Shown here piece by piece: positions 9,301 to 17,200 of a stretch of DNA of 64,000 nucleotides. Source of the stretch: Hyphomicrobium sp. 99 (lineage in GTDB: Bacteria; Pseudomonadota; Alphaproteobacteria; Rhizobiales; Hyphomicrobiaceae); NCBI RefSeq assembly GCF_000384335.2, contig NZ_KQ031382.1, positions 1,860,001-1,924,000 of the forward strand, given 5' to 3'. Each line of letters opens with the position of its first letter. Position 1 is the first letter of the stretch. Both the position numbers and the translations under genes were made by a program. The notes below the pieces were generated by a model. It was given only the letters and a program-made list of their open reading frames with translations, was not told the DNA's origin and did not search any database.

Positions 9301-12071
9301 GCGCCGGGAACATTTGCCTGACCGCCGAGACGCCCTTCGACGCCGACTTCGCGCGCGACCGTCGTCACCTGATCCGCGAAGAGTGCCAGCGTGTCCGTCA
9401 TGTCGTTGATCGTCTCGGCAAGCGCCGCGACTTCGCCCTTCGACTTCACGGTTAGCTTCGGCTTCAGATCGCCGTTCGCCACGGCAGTCACGACCTTCAC
9501 GATGCCGCGAACCTGTTCGGTGAGGTTCGCCGCCATGACGTTCACGGTGTCGGTTAAGTCCTTCCATGTGCCTGCGACGCCCGGCACAGTCGCCTGGCCG
9601 CCGAGACGGCCTTCGGTGCCGACTTCGCGCGCGACGCGCGTAACTTCCGACGCGAAGGCGTTGAGCTGATCGACCATCGTGTTGATGGTGTTTTTGAGTT
9701 CGAGAATTTCGCCTTTGACGTCGACGGTGATCTTGCGCGAAAGGTCGCCGCGGGCGACAGCCGTCGTGACCTCAGCAATGTTTCGAACCTGCGTCGTGAG
9801 GTTTGCAGCAAGCAGGTTGACGTTGTCGGTCAAGTCCTTCCACGTGCCGCCGACGCCGGGCACGACGGCTTGGCCGCCGAGACGGCCTTCGGTACCGACC
9901 TCGCGCGCAACGCGCGTCACCTCGGCCGCGAACGAGCGAAGCTGCTCGACCATCGTGTTCAACGTTTCCTTGAGCAGCAAAATCTCGCCACGAACGTCGA
10001 CGGTGATCTTCTTTGACAAGTCGCCGCTGGCGATCGCCGTCGCCACTTCCGCAATGTTGCGAACCTGCGCTGTCAGGTTGCCGGCCATGAAGTTGACGTT
10101 GTCGGTGAGATCTTTCCACGTACCGGCGACGCCCGGCACCTGCGCCTGGCCGCCGAGCTTTCCTTCCGTGCCGACCTCGCGCGCAACGCGCGTCACTTCC
10201 GAAGCGAAGGCATTGAGCTGATCGACCATCGTGTTGATGGTGTTCTTGAGTTCGAGAATTTCGCCTTTGACGTCGACGGTGATCTTGCGCGAGAGGTCGC
10301 CGCGAGCAACCGCCGTCGTCACTTCGGCGATGTTGCGAACCTGTCCCGTCAGGTTGCCGGCCATCGAGTTGACGTTGTCCGTCAAATCTTTCCACGTACC
10401 CGCAACGCCCGGCACGGTCGCCTGTCCGCCGAGCTTTCCTTCGGTACCAACCTCGCGCGCAACGCGCGTCACTTCACCTGCGAATGCGTTGAGCTGATCG
10501 ACCATCGTATTGATGGTCTCCTTGAGTTCCAGAACTTCGCCGCGAACATCGACATCGATCTTCTTCGACAAGTCGCCGCTCGCGATGGCCGTCGAAACTT
10601 CGGCGATGTTTCGAACCTGCGTCGTGAGGTTCGAAGCCATCGAGTTGACGCTGTCGGTCAAGTCTTTCCACGTACCTGCAACGCCCGACACCTGCGCCTG
10701 TCCGCCGAGCTTTCCTTCCGTGCCGACTTCGCGCGCGACACGCGTGACCTCCGACGCAAATGCGTTGAGCTGATCGACCATCGTATTGATGGTTTCCTTC
10801 AGCTGCAGAATTTCGCCAGAAACGTTGACGGTGATCTTCTTCGACAAGTCGCCGCGCGCGATCGCCGTCGCAACCTCGGCAATGTTTCGAACCTGTCCGG
10901 TCAGGTTGCCGGCCATCGAGTTCACGTTGTCGGTGAGATCCTTCCACGTACCCGCAACGCCGGGCACCGTGGCCTGACCGCCGAGACGGCCTTCGGTGCC
11001 GACTTCGCGCGCAACGCGCGTCACTTCCGAGGCGAAACCATTGAGCTGATCCACCATCGTGTTGATTGTGTTTTTGAGTTCGAGAATTTCGCCTTTGACG
11101 TCGACGGTGATCTTGCGAGAAAGGTCGCCGCGGGCGACAGCCGTCGTGACTTCAGCGATATTACGAACCTGCGTCGTGAGGTTTGCGGCAAGCAGGTTGA
11201 CGTTATCAGTCAAGTCTTTCCACGTGCCACCGACACCAGGCACGACGGCCTGACCGCCGAGACGGCCTTCGGTGCCGACTTCGCGCGCAACGCGCGTCAC
11301 CTCTGCAGCAAACGAGCGAAGCTGCTCGACCATCGTGTTGATGGCTTCTTTCAGCTGCAGAATCTCGCCGCGCACGTCCACGGTGATCTTCTTTGACAAG
11401 TCGCCGTTCGCCACGGCGATCGTCACGTCGGCGATGTTGCGAACCTGCGCCGTGAGGTTCGAAGCCATCGAGTTGACGCTCTCCGTCAGATCCTTCCAGA
11501 CACCCGTGACTTCGCGAATCTGCGCCTGACCACCGAGCTTCCCTTCAGTGCCAACCTCTCGCGCAACGCGCGTCACCTCGGATGTGAAAACGGAAAGCTG
11601 CTTGATCATCGTGTTGACGATGGTTGCCGACCGAAGGAATTCGCCCTTGAGAGGGCGACCGTCCACATCGAGACGCATCGGCTGCAAGAGGTTCCCTTGC
11701 GCCACGGCTTCGATGGTGCGGGTGACCTCCGTCGTCGGCTGCAGCAGATCGTCGATGAGCGAGTTCACTGACTGTTCCATCTCGCCCCATGCGCCATGAG
11801 CAAGACCCAGTGTCACCCGCTGGTTGGTCAGTCCCTCCTTACCGACAACTTGGCCGACGCGCTGAAGCTGGCTGGCCATGCGCTGGTTGGTAATAATAAT
11901 ATCATTAATGGTGTCTGCGATTTTGCCGGGGAGCCCGTCCCAATCGCCGCGCATGCGGACGCTGAAATCGCCGGCCTTCACGGCCTGCAAGGTTTGGAGC
12001 ATCTCGAACAGAATGCTGCCCGGGCCCGCAGTTATTCGGTCGGACCCAACGGCGCCCAGCTGCTCCGACAT
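6375..12071 (-). CDS. Giant soluble hybrid histidine kinase with nine HAMP-type repeats
   Basis: 1898 residues without a membrane segment. Residues 1-165 are a divergent HAMP-like region. Residues 166-993 are nine tandem 92-residue units ([12 protein letters not shown]...GTWKDLTD...NINTMVDQL type). Then come a GAF domain (about 1010-1155), a coiled coil (1160-1225), HisKA with His1238 in [11 protein letters not shown], and an ATPase domain with DSGIGI and [10 protein letters not shown]. Three receivers follow, with acceptor motifs [18 protein letters not shown] and [12 protein letters not shown]. The repeat type is that of fungal group III kinases (Nik1/Os-1), which sense osmotic stress through about five to six poly-HAMP units. 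A cytoplasmic osmotic or stress sensor is therefore likely. The second receiver lacks a normal C-terminal Lys context (VVVKGVE). It is followed within 10 bases by the HWE hybrid kinase. Confidence 0.93.
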   Translation of the reverse strand: MSEQLGAVGSDRITAGPGSILFEMLQTLQAVKAGDFSVRMRGDWDGLPGKIADTINDIIITNQRMASQLQRVGQVVGKEGLTNQRVTLGLAHGAWGEMEQSVNSLIDDLLQPTTEVTRTIEAVAQGNLLQPMRLDVDGRPLKGEFLRSATIVNTMIKQLSVFTSEVTRVAREVGTEGKLGGQAQIREVTGVWKDLTESVNSMASNLTAQVRNIADVTIAVANGDLSKKITVDVRGEILQLKEAINTMVEQLRSFAAEVTRVAREVGTEGRLGGQAVVPGVGGTWKDLTDNVNLLAANLTTQVRNIAEVTTAVARGDLSRKITVDVKGEILELKNTINTMVDQLNGFASEVTRVAREVGTEGRLGGQATVPGVAGTWKDLTDNVNSMAGNLTGQVRNIAEVATAIARGDLSKKITVNVSGEILQLKETINTMVDQLNAFASEVTRVAREVGTEGKLGGQAQVSGVAGTWKDLTDSVNSMASNLTTQVRNIAEVSTAIASGDLSKKIDVDVRGEVLELKETINTMVDQLNAFAGEVTRVAREVGTEGKLGGQATVPGVAGTWKDLTDNVNSMAGNLTGQVRNIAEVTTAVARGDLSRKITVDVKGEILELKNTINTMVDQLNAFASEVTRVAREVGTEGKLGGQAQVPGVAGTWKDLTDNVNFMAGNLTAQVRNIAEVATAIASGDLSKKITVDVRGEILLLKETLNTMVEQLRSFAAEVTRVAREVGTEGRLGGQAVVPGVGGTWKDLTDNVNLLAANLTTQVRNIAEVTTAVARGDLSRKITVDVKGEILELKNTINTMVDQLNAFASEVTRVAREVGTEGRLGGQATVPGVAGTWKDLTDTVNVMAANLTEQVRGIVKVVTAVANGDLKPKLTVKSKGEVAALAETINDMTDTLALFADQVTTVAREVGVEGRLGGQANVPGAAGTWKDLTGNVNLLAANLTTQVRAIAEVTTAVTKGDLTRSIQVEARGEVAELKDYINTMIGNLRLTTQLNTEQDWLKTNLARFTSMLQGQRDVVTVGRKLLSELVPLINAHQGVIYQFDAAGSELKILAKYADDVDARYPERLELGSSLIGQCAIEKKRRVLTDIPQPTGSIDAVVFKAAPRSVIVHPITFEDQIKAVISLSSLQNFEPAQLTFLEQLSVSIGVVLNSIEATMQTESLLMQSQQLAAELQDQQKAMQKTNEELAQKAQQLAERNVEVERKNEEIDQARRAVEEKAAELALTSRYKSEFLANMSHELRTPLNSILILGQQLTDNPDGNLSDRQVEFARTIHGAGTDLLNLISDILDLSKIESGTVSVDAEEIAFNGLIEAVARPFRHEAERRALDFQVTFNSDLGKTIFTDSKRLQQVLKNLLSNAFKFTREGHVRLTVKPATGKWGSDHPILSTAQTIVAFEVQDSGIGIPADKQKLIFEAFQQADASTSRKYGGTGLGLAISRELAHLLGGEIQLRSEPGVGSVFTLYLPLRYASLASEVRTKPDAPSSVPMPLSLAGPLPSPIEDDRDNIAAGDQVLLIVEDDINFARILLDAAHETGFKGIVCQRGVDAMTLATDYNPTAISLDIHLPDVLGWSVLSQLKHNPLTRHIPVQVLTLDDDRHHGLARGAYSFLTKPLQADQLKSALRKIGTFSASTTKKLLIIEDDPAELLSVSALLEDNDVAILAASSGQAAIEILKRENVDCVVLDLKLPDMSGFEILEHMSQQETMRDIPVIVFTGRELSSEENLQIRQYARTVVVKGVESPERLLDETALFLHRVVAELPAEKQELLSRLHDTDDYLIGRKVLLVDDDARNIFALSSLLERRGMEVLTATTGLEAIETLSATDVSIVLMDIMMPEMDGYQTMQKIRSSEKNQRLPIIALTAKAMKGDREKCLEAGASDYLAKPVDTEQLISALRMWLHR
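9093..11576 (-). repeat. Nine tandem 276-bp HAMP-coding repeats
   Basis: Nine in-frame units of 276 bases (92 codons), starting on the minus strand at 11576, 11300, 11024, 10748, 10472, 10196, 9920, 9644 and 9368. The first seven are the most alike. Units 1 and 6 share the [10 protein letters not shown] ending. Units 2 and 7 differ by a single residue (NGFASE versus NAFASE) and are also very close at DNA level. This points to duplication of a five-unit (1380-bp) block. Units 8 and 9 are more diverged. Confidence 0.95.
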
Positions 12072-12105
12072 GTAAAACTCCCCTCAAATGCGTTTAACCC
12101 CGACA

Positions 12106-12131
12106 AACGCGCTGGACTGGGAATTGGTTCC
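12106..12131 (-). promoter_or_regulatory. EcfG-type promoter before the nine-HAMP kinase
   Basis: On the minus strand, GGAAC (12131-12127), 17 bases, then CGTT (12109-12106), an exact match to the EcfG pattern. It sits 35 bases upstream of the kinase ATG at 12071 and would also drive the downstream HWE hybrid kinase. Confidence 0.7.
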
Positions 12132-12288
12132 CGCCGTGTTAATCAGTCCGCCGTGGACCTTCGTTTCGCCCCGGCTTCGTGCGGGAAGCTCCTGTGCTCT
12201 GCCAGGGCTAGGATAGCCCGTTCCCAGGGGATACCAGCCGGGACGGACGCGCGATGCGTGGAACGCTATTTAGACTGCGCCGTTTTTT

Positions 12289-12813
12289 TTATTTCCGTAC
12301 GCTAAAGGGCTCGTGGTCTTCGGTCGGTGGGCGACCAGTCATCTCTTCGAGTAGCCGGCTGCGCGCCCTGTTGACCCGGCTTTTCATCGTGCCGACGGCA
12401 CAGCCGCAGACCTTCGCCGCATCCTCGTAGGAAAAACCTTCTGCGGTGATCAATAGCAAAGCCTCGCGATGATCGGCGGTGAGACGCATCAACGCCTTCT
12501 GCATGTCGTCGAATTCCAGATGCATCAGCTGCGTCGCCGGAACGCTGGCATTCATGGCGGCGTGGTCCTCGTCCAGTTCTTCACGCTGCGATTTGCGATA
12601 ATGCGTAAAGTACGTGTTGCGAAGAATGGTGAACAGCCAAGCTTTCAAATTGGAATCGGGCACGAACGACTCTTTGTGAGTCCAGGCTTTGAGAAGTGTT
12701 TCCTGAACAAGATCGTTCGAAAGCTGCGCATCGCCGCTAAGCGAATGTGCAAATGCCCGAAGGTTTGGGATCGCCTGAATGAGGGCATCCCCAAAGGTTG
12801 GAGTTTCCGTCAC
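12289..12813 (-). CDS. ecfG: General stress response sigma factor EcfG
   Basis: Group 4 (ECF) sigma factor of 174 residues that directs RNA polymerase to stress promoters with the GGAAC/CGTT pattern. Region 2 is visible as LSNDLVQETLLKAW and LKAWLFTILRNTYFTHYRK. Region 4 shows LTADHREALLLITAEGFSYE with the helix-turn-helix YEDAAKVCGCAVGTMKSR. The acidic linker and the neighbouring anti-sigma factor are typical of the EcfG (ECF15) group. The start is a GTG whose first base is the last base of the nepR stop codon (TAGTG), so the two genes are translationally coupled in the order nepR-ecfG. Autoregulation is suggested by two EcfG-like promoters upstream of nepR. Confidence 0.93.
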   Translation of the reverse strand: MTETPTFGDALIQAIPNLRAFAHSLSGDAQLSNDLVQETLLKAWTHKESFVPDSNLKAWLFTILRNTYFTHYRKSQREELDEDHAAMNASVPATQLMHLEFDDMQKALMRLTADHREALLLITAEGFSYEDAAKVCGCAVGTMKSRVNRARSRLLEEMTGRPPTEDHEPFSVRK

Positions 12814-13049
12814 TATGTCTCCTCCTTACCCTCGAGCTTGCGAACGAGATCAAGGAGGTCGTCCGGTATTGGTTCCTGGGCGATATTCTCGTACATTGCA
12901 CGCATACGCTCGCCTATGAGTTGAGCAGCGAATCCAGGAAGTCGTGGAACCGAGTGCTGTGCTGCATCGAGTTCCGGGTGTCGCTCTACTTCCGGAAAGT
13001 CATCGTCCGGTCGCGCACAATCATCCGGCGTATCGAGGCGTTGCTGCAT
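12813..13049 (-). CDS. nepR: NepR-type anti-sigma factor
   Basis: A 78-residue protein. The C-terminal half carries the NepR signature IGERMRAMYENIAQEPIPDD followed by a hydrophobic LLDLVRKLE helix; these two helices bind EcfG in known members. The N-terminal 35 residues are acidic and probably disordered. In the known mechanism NepR holds EcfG inactive until phosphorylated PhyR, through its sigma-like domain, takes NepR away. The gene lies immediately upstream of ecfG and divergent from phyR, the canonical arrangement. Confidence 0.92.
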   Translation of the reverse strand: MQQRLDTPDDCARPDDDFPEVERHPELDAAQHSVPRLPGFAAQLIGERMRAMYENIAQEPIPDDLLDLVRKLEGKEET

Positions 13050-13134
13050 GATAGCCTTATGCCTTTGAAGTTTTTGATTGGCCCCGATTGGGACAAACTC
13101 CTCTAGGAAGGTTCTGATGGGGGCTCGTCTGGCG

Positions 13135-13159
13135 AACGTCGCGCGAGAGAAATTGTTCC
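13135..13159 (-). promoter_or_regulatory. EcfG-type promoter for nepR-ecfG (proximal)
   Basis: On the minus strand, GGAAC (13159-13155), 16 bases, CGTT (13138-13135): a perfect consensus match, 86 bases upstream of the nepR ATG. It implies positive autoregulation of the operon. Confidence 0.75.
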
Positions 13160-13165
13160 TGAGGC

Positions 13166-13191
13166 GGAACCATCCCGATTGCCTATGAGTT
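13166..13191 (+). promoter_or_regulatory. Possible EcfG-type promoter for phyR
   Basis: GGAAC at 13166-13170, 17 bases, then AGTT at 13188-13191, pointing towards phyR about 105 bases away. The first base of the -10 element departs from the CGTT consensus, so this is weaker than the site before nepR. Confidence 0.45.
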
Positions 13192-13223
13192 TATGTTTCG
13201 CTGCATATTGGCCGCCATACTGA

Positions 13224-13248
13224 AACACGCGGTGGAGTTGGCGGTTCC
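13224..13248 (-). promoter_or_regulatory. Second possible EcfG-type promoter for nepR-ecfG (distal)
   Basis: On the minus strand, GGAAC (13248-13244), 16 bases, TGTT (13227-13224). It is one base off the consensus and 175 bases upstream of nepR. It may be a minor promoter or chance. Confidence 0.4.
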
Positions 13249-13296
13249 AGGGAACTGAAAATTGTTCGTCTGGCTGGTTCGGGAGGCTCAGAATAG

Positions 13297-14100
13297 ATGT
13301 CGATTGCCCAGACAATCCGCGTGCATTTGCCGTATCTACGGCGGTTTGCGCGCACGCTGACAGGGGCTCAGCAGACGGGCGATGCCTACGTTGCGATGTT
13401 GCTTGAAAGCTTGGTTTCGACCCCTTCAGATTTTCCGGCAAACATGCCGCCGAGAATGGCGCTCTATAATTTGTTTCTGCGCGTCTGGAATTCGGTGCGT
13501 CTCGACGGCAGCGCTTCCGAGGACGGCGAGAATTCTATCGGTGCCGCTCAAAAACACATAAATTCCATAAGCTCTCTTCCGCGTCAGGCATTTCTGCTTG
13601 TTGCTGTGGAGGGCTTCACCTCCGCCGAGACAGCCGGAATTCTGGAGGTCGGCGAGCCCGAGGTCGAAAAGCTGCTCGAGATTGCGGGTCAGGAAATCGC
13701 GCATCAGGTTGCGACGAACGTCCTCATCATCGAGGACGAGCTCTTGATCGCGATGGATCTCGAGACAATTGTCACCAGTCTCGGTCACACCGTCCAGGAC
13801 GTCGCGACGACAAAGAGCGAGGCGCTTGCCGCGGTAAAGCGTCAGATGCCCGGGCTGATCCTGGCCGACGTCAAGCTTGCCGACGGCAGCAGCGGCTTGG
13901 AAGCCGCCAAGGAGATCGTGTCGGAACGCGAAGTGCCGATCATCTTCATCACGGCCTACCCGGAAAAGGTCCTGACCGGAGAACGGCCCGAGCCGACATT
14001 CTTGATTTCGAAGCCATTCCAGCGTGACACTGTCATGGCCATAATCAGTCAGGCGCTTTTCTTCGACACCAAAGCCCACCCTCGCACGGCCGCGGCTTAG
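13297..14100 (+). CDS. phyR: PhyR-type stress response regulator (anti-anti-sigma)
   Basis: A 267-residue protein. Residues 1-135 are a sigma-factor-like domain without DNA-binding function (LRRFARTLTG, then LPRQAFLLVAVEGFTSAETA). Residues 140-262 are a receiver with IIEDELLIAMD, phospho-acceptor Asp191 in ILADVKLADG and Lys239 in LISKPF. On phosphorylation the sigma-like domain is known to bind NepR and free EcfG. Likely kinases are the HWE proteins at 0.2 and 4.4 kb. It is divergent from nepR-ecfG. The ATG at 13297 gives the family's usual length and N-terminus. Confidence 0.95.
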   Translation: MSIAQTIRVHLPYLRRFARTLTGAQQTGDAYVAMLLESLVSTPSDFPANMPPRMALYNLFLRVWNSVRLDGSASEDGENSIGAAQKHINSISSLPRQAFLLVAVEGFTSAETAGILEVGEPEVEKLLEIAGQEIAHQVATNVLIIEDELLIAMDLETIVTSLGHTVQDVATTKSEALAAVKRQMPGLILADVKLADGSSGLEAAKEIVSEREVPIIFITAYPEKVLTGERPEPTFLISKPFQRDTVMAIISQALFFDTKAHPRTAAA

Positions 14101-14259
14101 ATCGACTGAGTACGATCTTCACTGCTGCCCTCGCTGAGGGCGGCAAAAGTCGTTGTCTTGGGCGAAATCCCCTTTGTAATATAGTAACACAGTTGTGAAC
14201 CCGCCGGCCGTCTTTTTTTCGTAAGAGCGGACAGCAGAAAAAGAAGGGGAGTGACGTCA

Positions 14260-14787
14260 ATGAAATTTGTACAGGGCCTTGTGATCGCAGGCGCCGTTGC
14301 CGGGATGCTCGCCGCAGCTCCGCTGGCTGAAGCCGCGAGCCTCGCTGTCGGCAAGAAGCTCGAGCTCAAAGTTAACCCGGCGAAAATGAAGGAAGAGCGC
14401 GATAGGCTCTGGGCTCAGTTCGGCGGCTGGTGTGCGATCAAGGATTGGCACCCGGCCATTGCGAGCTGCGAGCAAGTCACCGAGGGTGACGCGAAGTTCC
14501 GCATTTTGACTCTCAAGGACGGCGGAAAGATCAAGGAAAAGCTTCTCGACGTAAAGCCGAACTTCTATCGCTACGAGATCGTCGAGAGCCCATTGCCGGT
14601 CAAAAATTATCAGGCTCAGTTCGCACTGACGCCCGACGATGACGATGAGGACGAAATCAACTTTGCCTGGTCGGCTGTTTTCGATGCCAATGGCAAGCCC
14701 GACACAGAAGCTAAGGGCGTGATCGACGGCATCTTCAAGGCCGGCCTCGATAACATCAAGGCCACGGCGGGCACGAAGCACGACTGA
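14260..14787 (+). CDS. Secreted SRPBCC-fold protein, MxaD-like
   Basis: A 175-residue protein with a signal peptide (hydrophobic VIAGAVAGMLAAAPLAEA, cleavage near AEA-AS). The mature part has the SRPBCC/START-like pattern of MxaD: VWAxF-type GGWCAIKDWHPAIASCE, then a lysine-rich strand region, YRYEIVESPLPVKNYQA and an acidic stretch (DDDDEDE). MxaD is a periplasmic protein linked to electron transfer between methanol dehydrogenase and cytochrome c in methylotrophs. The equivalent role here is inferred from similarity and from the MoxYX-like regulators next door. ATG 14260 is preferred over GTG 14251 because the purine-rich AAGAAGGGGAG ends about 8 bases before it. Confidence 0.75.
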   Translation: MKFVQGLVIAGAVAGMLAAAPLAEAASLAVGKKLELKVNPAKMKEERDRLWAQFGGWCAIKDWHPAIASCEQVTEGDAKFRILTLKDGGKIKEKLLDVKPNFYRYEIVESPLPVKNYQAQFALTPDDDDEDEINFAWSAVFDANGKPDTEAKGVIDGIFKAGLDNIKATAGTKHD

Positions 14788-14809
14788 TCAGTTTGAGTGA
14801 GAAAACAAG

Positions 14810-14836
14810 GGTGCCGCTTTGAGCGGCGCCTTTTTT
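14810..14836 (+). terminator. Intrinsic terminator after the MxaD-like gene
   Basis: Stem GGTGCCGC/GCGGCGCC (eight pairs, one G-T) with a TTTGA loop, followed by six T at 14831-14836. It lies 22 bases after the stop codon and reaches the end of the convergent response regulator gene. Confidence 0.85.
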
Positions 14837-15452
14837 AGGTTTTGAGCGTTTCGATCGCGAGCCGGATGAGATCGGCGGTGCGATCAACGCCAAGCTTGAC
14901 CTTCATCTGTGTGCAGATGTTTGCGACCGTCTTGTAGGCAATGCCCAAACTGTCCGAGATTGCCGTCATGCTCTTGCCTTGTCCGAGCATGCGAAGGATC
15001 TCGACTTCGCGAATGGAGAGCGATTGCAGAGGGTCGTCGGAGGAAATCTGGCTGACCGCAATTCGCGACGCGAGATCACGGTCGATGTACTGCTCGCCGG
15101 CGCGAACCTTGCGAATGGCGTTGATCAATTCCTCAACAGGCGCACTCTTGCTGACGTAGCCGCGTGCTCCGCCGCGAAGCGCGCGAACCGCGTAGAGCGG
15201 TTCGTGATGCATGCTGAAAACGACGACGCGCGCCGCGCCGTCAAGGGCAGTGATCCGCCTTAACACTTCAAGCCCACCCGCACCCTCGAGGTTAAGGTCG
15301 AGCACGACAACATCCGGCCGCTCCGCAGCATAGACCGCCAGCGCATCATCGATGCCCGCCGTTTCGAGGACGTTCGCTTCAAAATGGGCAACGAAGAGTT
15401 TTCGCAAGCCTTCGCGAACGACGCCGTGATCGTCGACGATTAGAATTTTCAT
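14835..15452 (-). CDS. NarL/LuxR-family response regulator, MoxX-like
   Basis: A 205-residue transcription regulator. It has a receiver (1-120) with the acidic pair in VDDHGVVREG, acceptor Asp52 in VVLDLNLEG and Lys in YVSKSAP. A LuxR-type helix-turn-helix (140-200) follows: LSIREVEILRMLGQGKSMTAI...GIAYKTVANICTQMKVKLGV. The start ATGA overlaps the stop of the upstream histidine kinase, so they form a coupled pair. The kinase's N-terminal domain and the MxaD-like neighbour suggest control of methanol or one-carbon oxidation, as for MoxXY of Paracoccus. This is inference; NarL-family pairs are common. Confidence 0.85.
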   Translation of the reverse strand: MKILIVDDHGVVREGLRKLFVAHFEANVLETAGIDDALAVYAAERPDVVVLDLNLEGAGGLEVLRRITALDGAARVVVFSMHHEPLYAVRALRGGARGYVSKSAPVEELINAIRKVRAGEQYIDRDLASRIAVSQISSDDPLQSLSIREVEILRMLGQGKSMTAISDSLGIAYKTVANICTQMKVKLGVDRTADLIRLAIETLKT

Positions 15453-16813
15453 GCCGCACTCGTGGTCAGGGGTTCGTGCTTGTTGGAGTTACCGCTCGAG
15501 GCGGGGAGGGGAATTTCGACGATCAACATGACACCTTTGCCTTCCTTCTGATCGGCAATGCTGAGCCGCCCATCGAGCGATGCAACGCGCTCTCGCATTC
15601 CAGCAAGTCCAAAACCTCGTGTGGTCTTTGCGGTAATTCCACTGCCGTCGTCGGACACGACGATACGCAGCATCCCGCCTTCGGTCCGCCGCACCGTGAG
15701 CCCGATTGTGCCCGGCTGGCCATGGCGAACGGCATTGCTCGTTCCTTCCTGCAGGATGCGGAATGCCACTTCCTCGATCGCGGTCGGGAACCGCTCATCC
15801 TCGATGTCGGTCTGAAAATCGATTTGCGGGCGCCTCGCCTTCCAGAAGCCAATGAGCTGCTCGACCGCGATAGGCAGTCCCTGATCGATCAGATGCGCTG
15901 GCCGGAGACGGCTTAGCACACCCCGCAAATGCACCTGCATATGCTGAACGGATTGCCGAATGGCCTTGCTGCAATTGACGACCTCATCGTTCGCCTGCCG
16001 CGATACGAGAAGAGGTATCGCCTGCGCGTCGACGTCTGCTGCGAAGAGAAACGGTCCGATCTCGTCGTGAAGATCGCGTGCGATCTCTGAACGCTCCTCC
16101 TCTTGCACGGTCGAAAGCTGCTCATTGAGCCGCTGGTTCTGCTGCTCGGAATCCCGCAGCTGCTCGGCCATGCGATTGAACGCGCGATAAATGCGCTTGA
16201 GGTCATCAGGACCGTCTTCTGAAACGTGTGCCGTGTAGTCCCCGTCGCCCACACGATCGAGCGCCGAGGAGAGCTGTTCGAGGGGCCTCAGCGCCCGGCC
16301 GAGAGAAGCGTAGATGAGCGCGAGCACGACACCGCAGAAGCCGCCGATGATCGCGAACTTGAGCTTGAGGTCCTCCCAAACCTCGCCCACCTCGTTGTGC
16401 GAGTCAGCCGCGATCGTGATCGTGCCGATTTTTCTTAGGTCCCCGGGCAAGTCGAACGTGCGCTCGCGGGTTGATCCGGAAAGCAGCCAATAGAGCCAAC
16501 GCGGCGGCGGATCCGACGGTAGCTGCAAACGCGAAGCATTGATAAGTTTCCCGTCCGGAGAGACGAGGCTCACCCTGATATGGCGGTCGCCGTCAAACGA
16601 GGAGAGCAGCCGAAGCACTTGCGCTCTCGCATCTGCGCCGGGGGACATCGTCGAAAGCGCATCGCTGACTGCGCTCGCAGCCACGTCGATCGCCGACGAC
16701 ATTTCAAGGTCTACTTTTCTCAGCCCGTGCCAATAGGACAGCGCGCCTCCGGCGATGAGGCAAAGCGCCAGGACGAGCGCAACGAGCGCGAGAAGACGAC
16801 GTCTCAGTGGCAT
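15449..16813 (-). CDS. HAMP/HisKA_3 sensor kinase, MoxY-like
   Basis: Inner-membrane kinase of 454 residues. TM1 is at about 7-27. The periplasmic region (30-150) contains HIRVSLVSPDGKLINASR and PPPRWLYWLL, resembling the LapD/MoxY N-terminal domain. TM2 is at about 153-172 and HAMP at 173-225. A short coiled coil leads to HisKA_3 with His249 in ARDLHDEIGPFL, then an ATPase domain with ILQEGTSNAVRHG, SDDGSGI and GFGLAGMRERV. It is the first gene of a two-gene operon with the NarL-type regulator. The signal is unknown; a methanol-related role is suggested by the MoxY-like sensor domain and the neighbouring MxaD-like gene. Confidence 0.87.
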   Translation of the reverse strand: MPLRRRLLALVALVLALCLIAGGALSYWHGLRKVDLEMSSAIDVAASAVSDALSTMSPGADARAQVLRLLSSFDGDRHIRVSLVSPDGKLINASRLQLPSDPPPRWLYWLLSGSTRERTFDLPGDLRKIGTITIAADSHNEVGEVWEDLKLKFAIIGGFCGVVLALIYASLGRALRPLEQLSSALDRVGDGDYTAHVSEDGPDDLKRIYRAFNRMAEQLRDSEQQNQRLNEQLSTVQEEERSEIARDLHDEIGPFLFAADVDAQAIPLLVSRQANDEVVNCSKAIRQSVQHMQVHLRGVLSRLRPAHLIDQGLPIAVEQLIGFWKARRPQIDFQTDIEDERFPTAIEEVAFRILQEGTSNAVRHGQPGTIGLTVRRTEGGMLRIVVSDDGSGITAKTTRGFGLAGMRERVASLDGRLSIADQKEGKGVMLIVEIPLPASSGNSNKHEPLTTSAA

Positions 16814-17200
16814 GCGGGCTTCGTAAGCTGTGTAATTTCATCAGTGTAATATTATAGCTTTGAGCCACACGAACAGGACCGTCAAGTTCTGTCACCATCG
16901 GGAAAAATTCCCGATCAGCCTGGGCTGGCAGAGAAACTGCATCACCGGCAACGAGAGAGCATTCGTTGCCGGAACCGTGCCATTTTATGTCGAATTTTAA
17001 ATCATATGTCTCGAACTTGAACCGCGTGCGTCTCATCGAGATGATTGATCATCACGCAGCGCTGGCGCGGCGTGCCAAAATTCGGCTGTCTATCGTCGGG
17101 AGCCCGTTTGTTCCGCTCGTCGAGGACAATGCTCAAGACACGTCTGCGAAACCTATCGACCCAGCGTTACAGACTTGGGCGTAAGCGGAAACTGTCGCGA
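16814..17200. promoter_or_regulatory. Intergenic region with promoter of the MoxY-like kinase
   Basis: This 387-base stretch has no convincing gene. On the minus strand a perfect -10 TATAAT lies at 16856-16851, but I see no good -35. Just downstream is a direct repeat of GTGTAAT (16830-16836 and 16844-16850, 14-base period), which could bind a regulator over the transcription start. From about 16970 to 17200 I see nothing but short shadow frames. Confidence 0.4.

Noticed and set aside
9391..11799. A row of similar short plus-strand frames of 60-180 codons
   Set aside because: They repeat every 276 bases because they are antisense to the HAMP-coding units of the large kinase.
11796..12305. 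A 169-codon plus-strand frame spanning the kinase start and the ecfG end
   Set aside because: It runs antisense across two well-supported genes and the EcfG promoter, with no domain.
16966..17184. A 72-codon plus-strand frame in the gap before the glycosyltransferase
   Set aside because: No similarity, no ribosome-binding site and no conserved pattern; probably chance.
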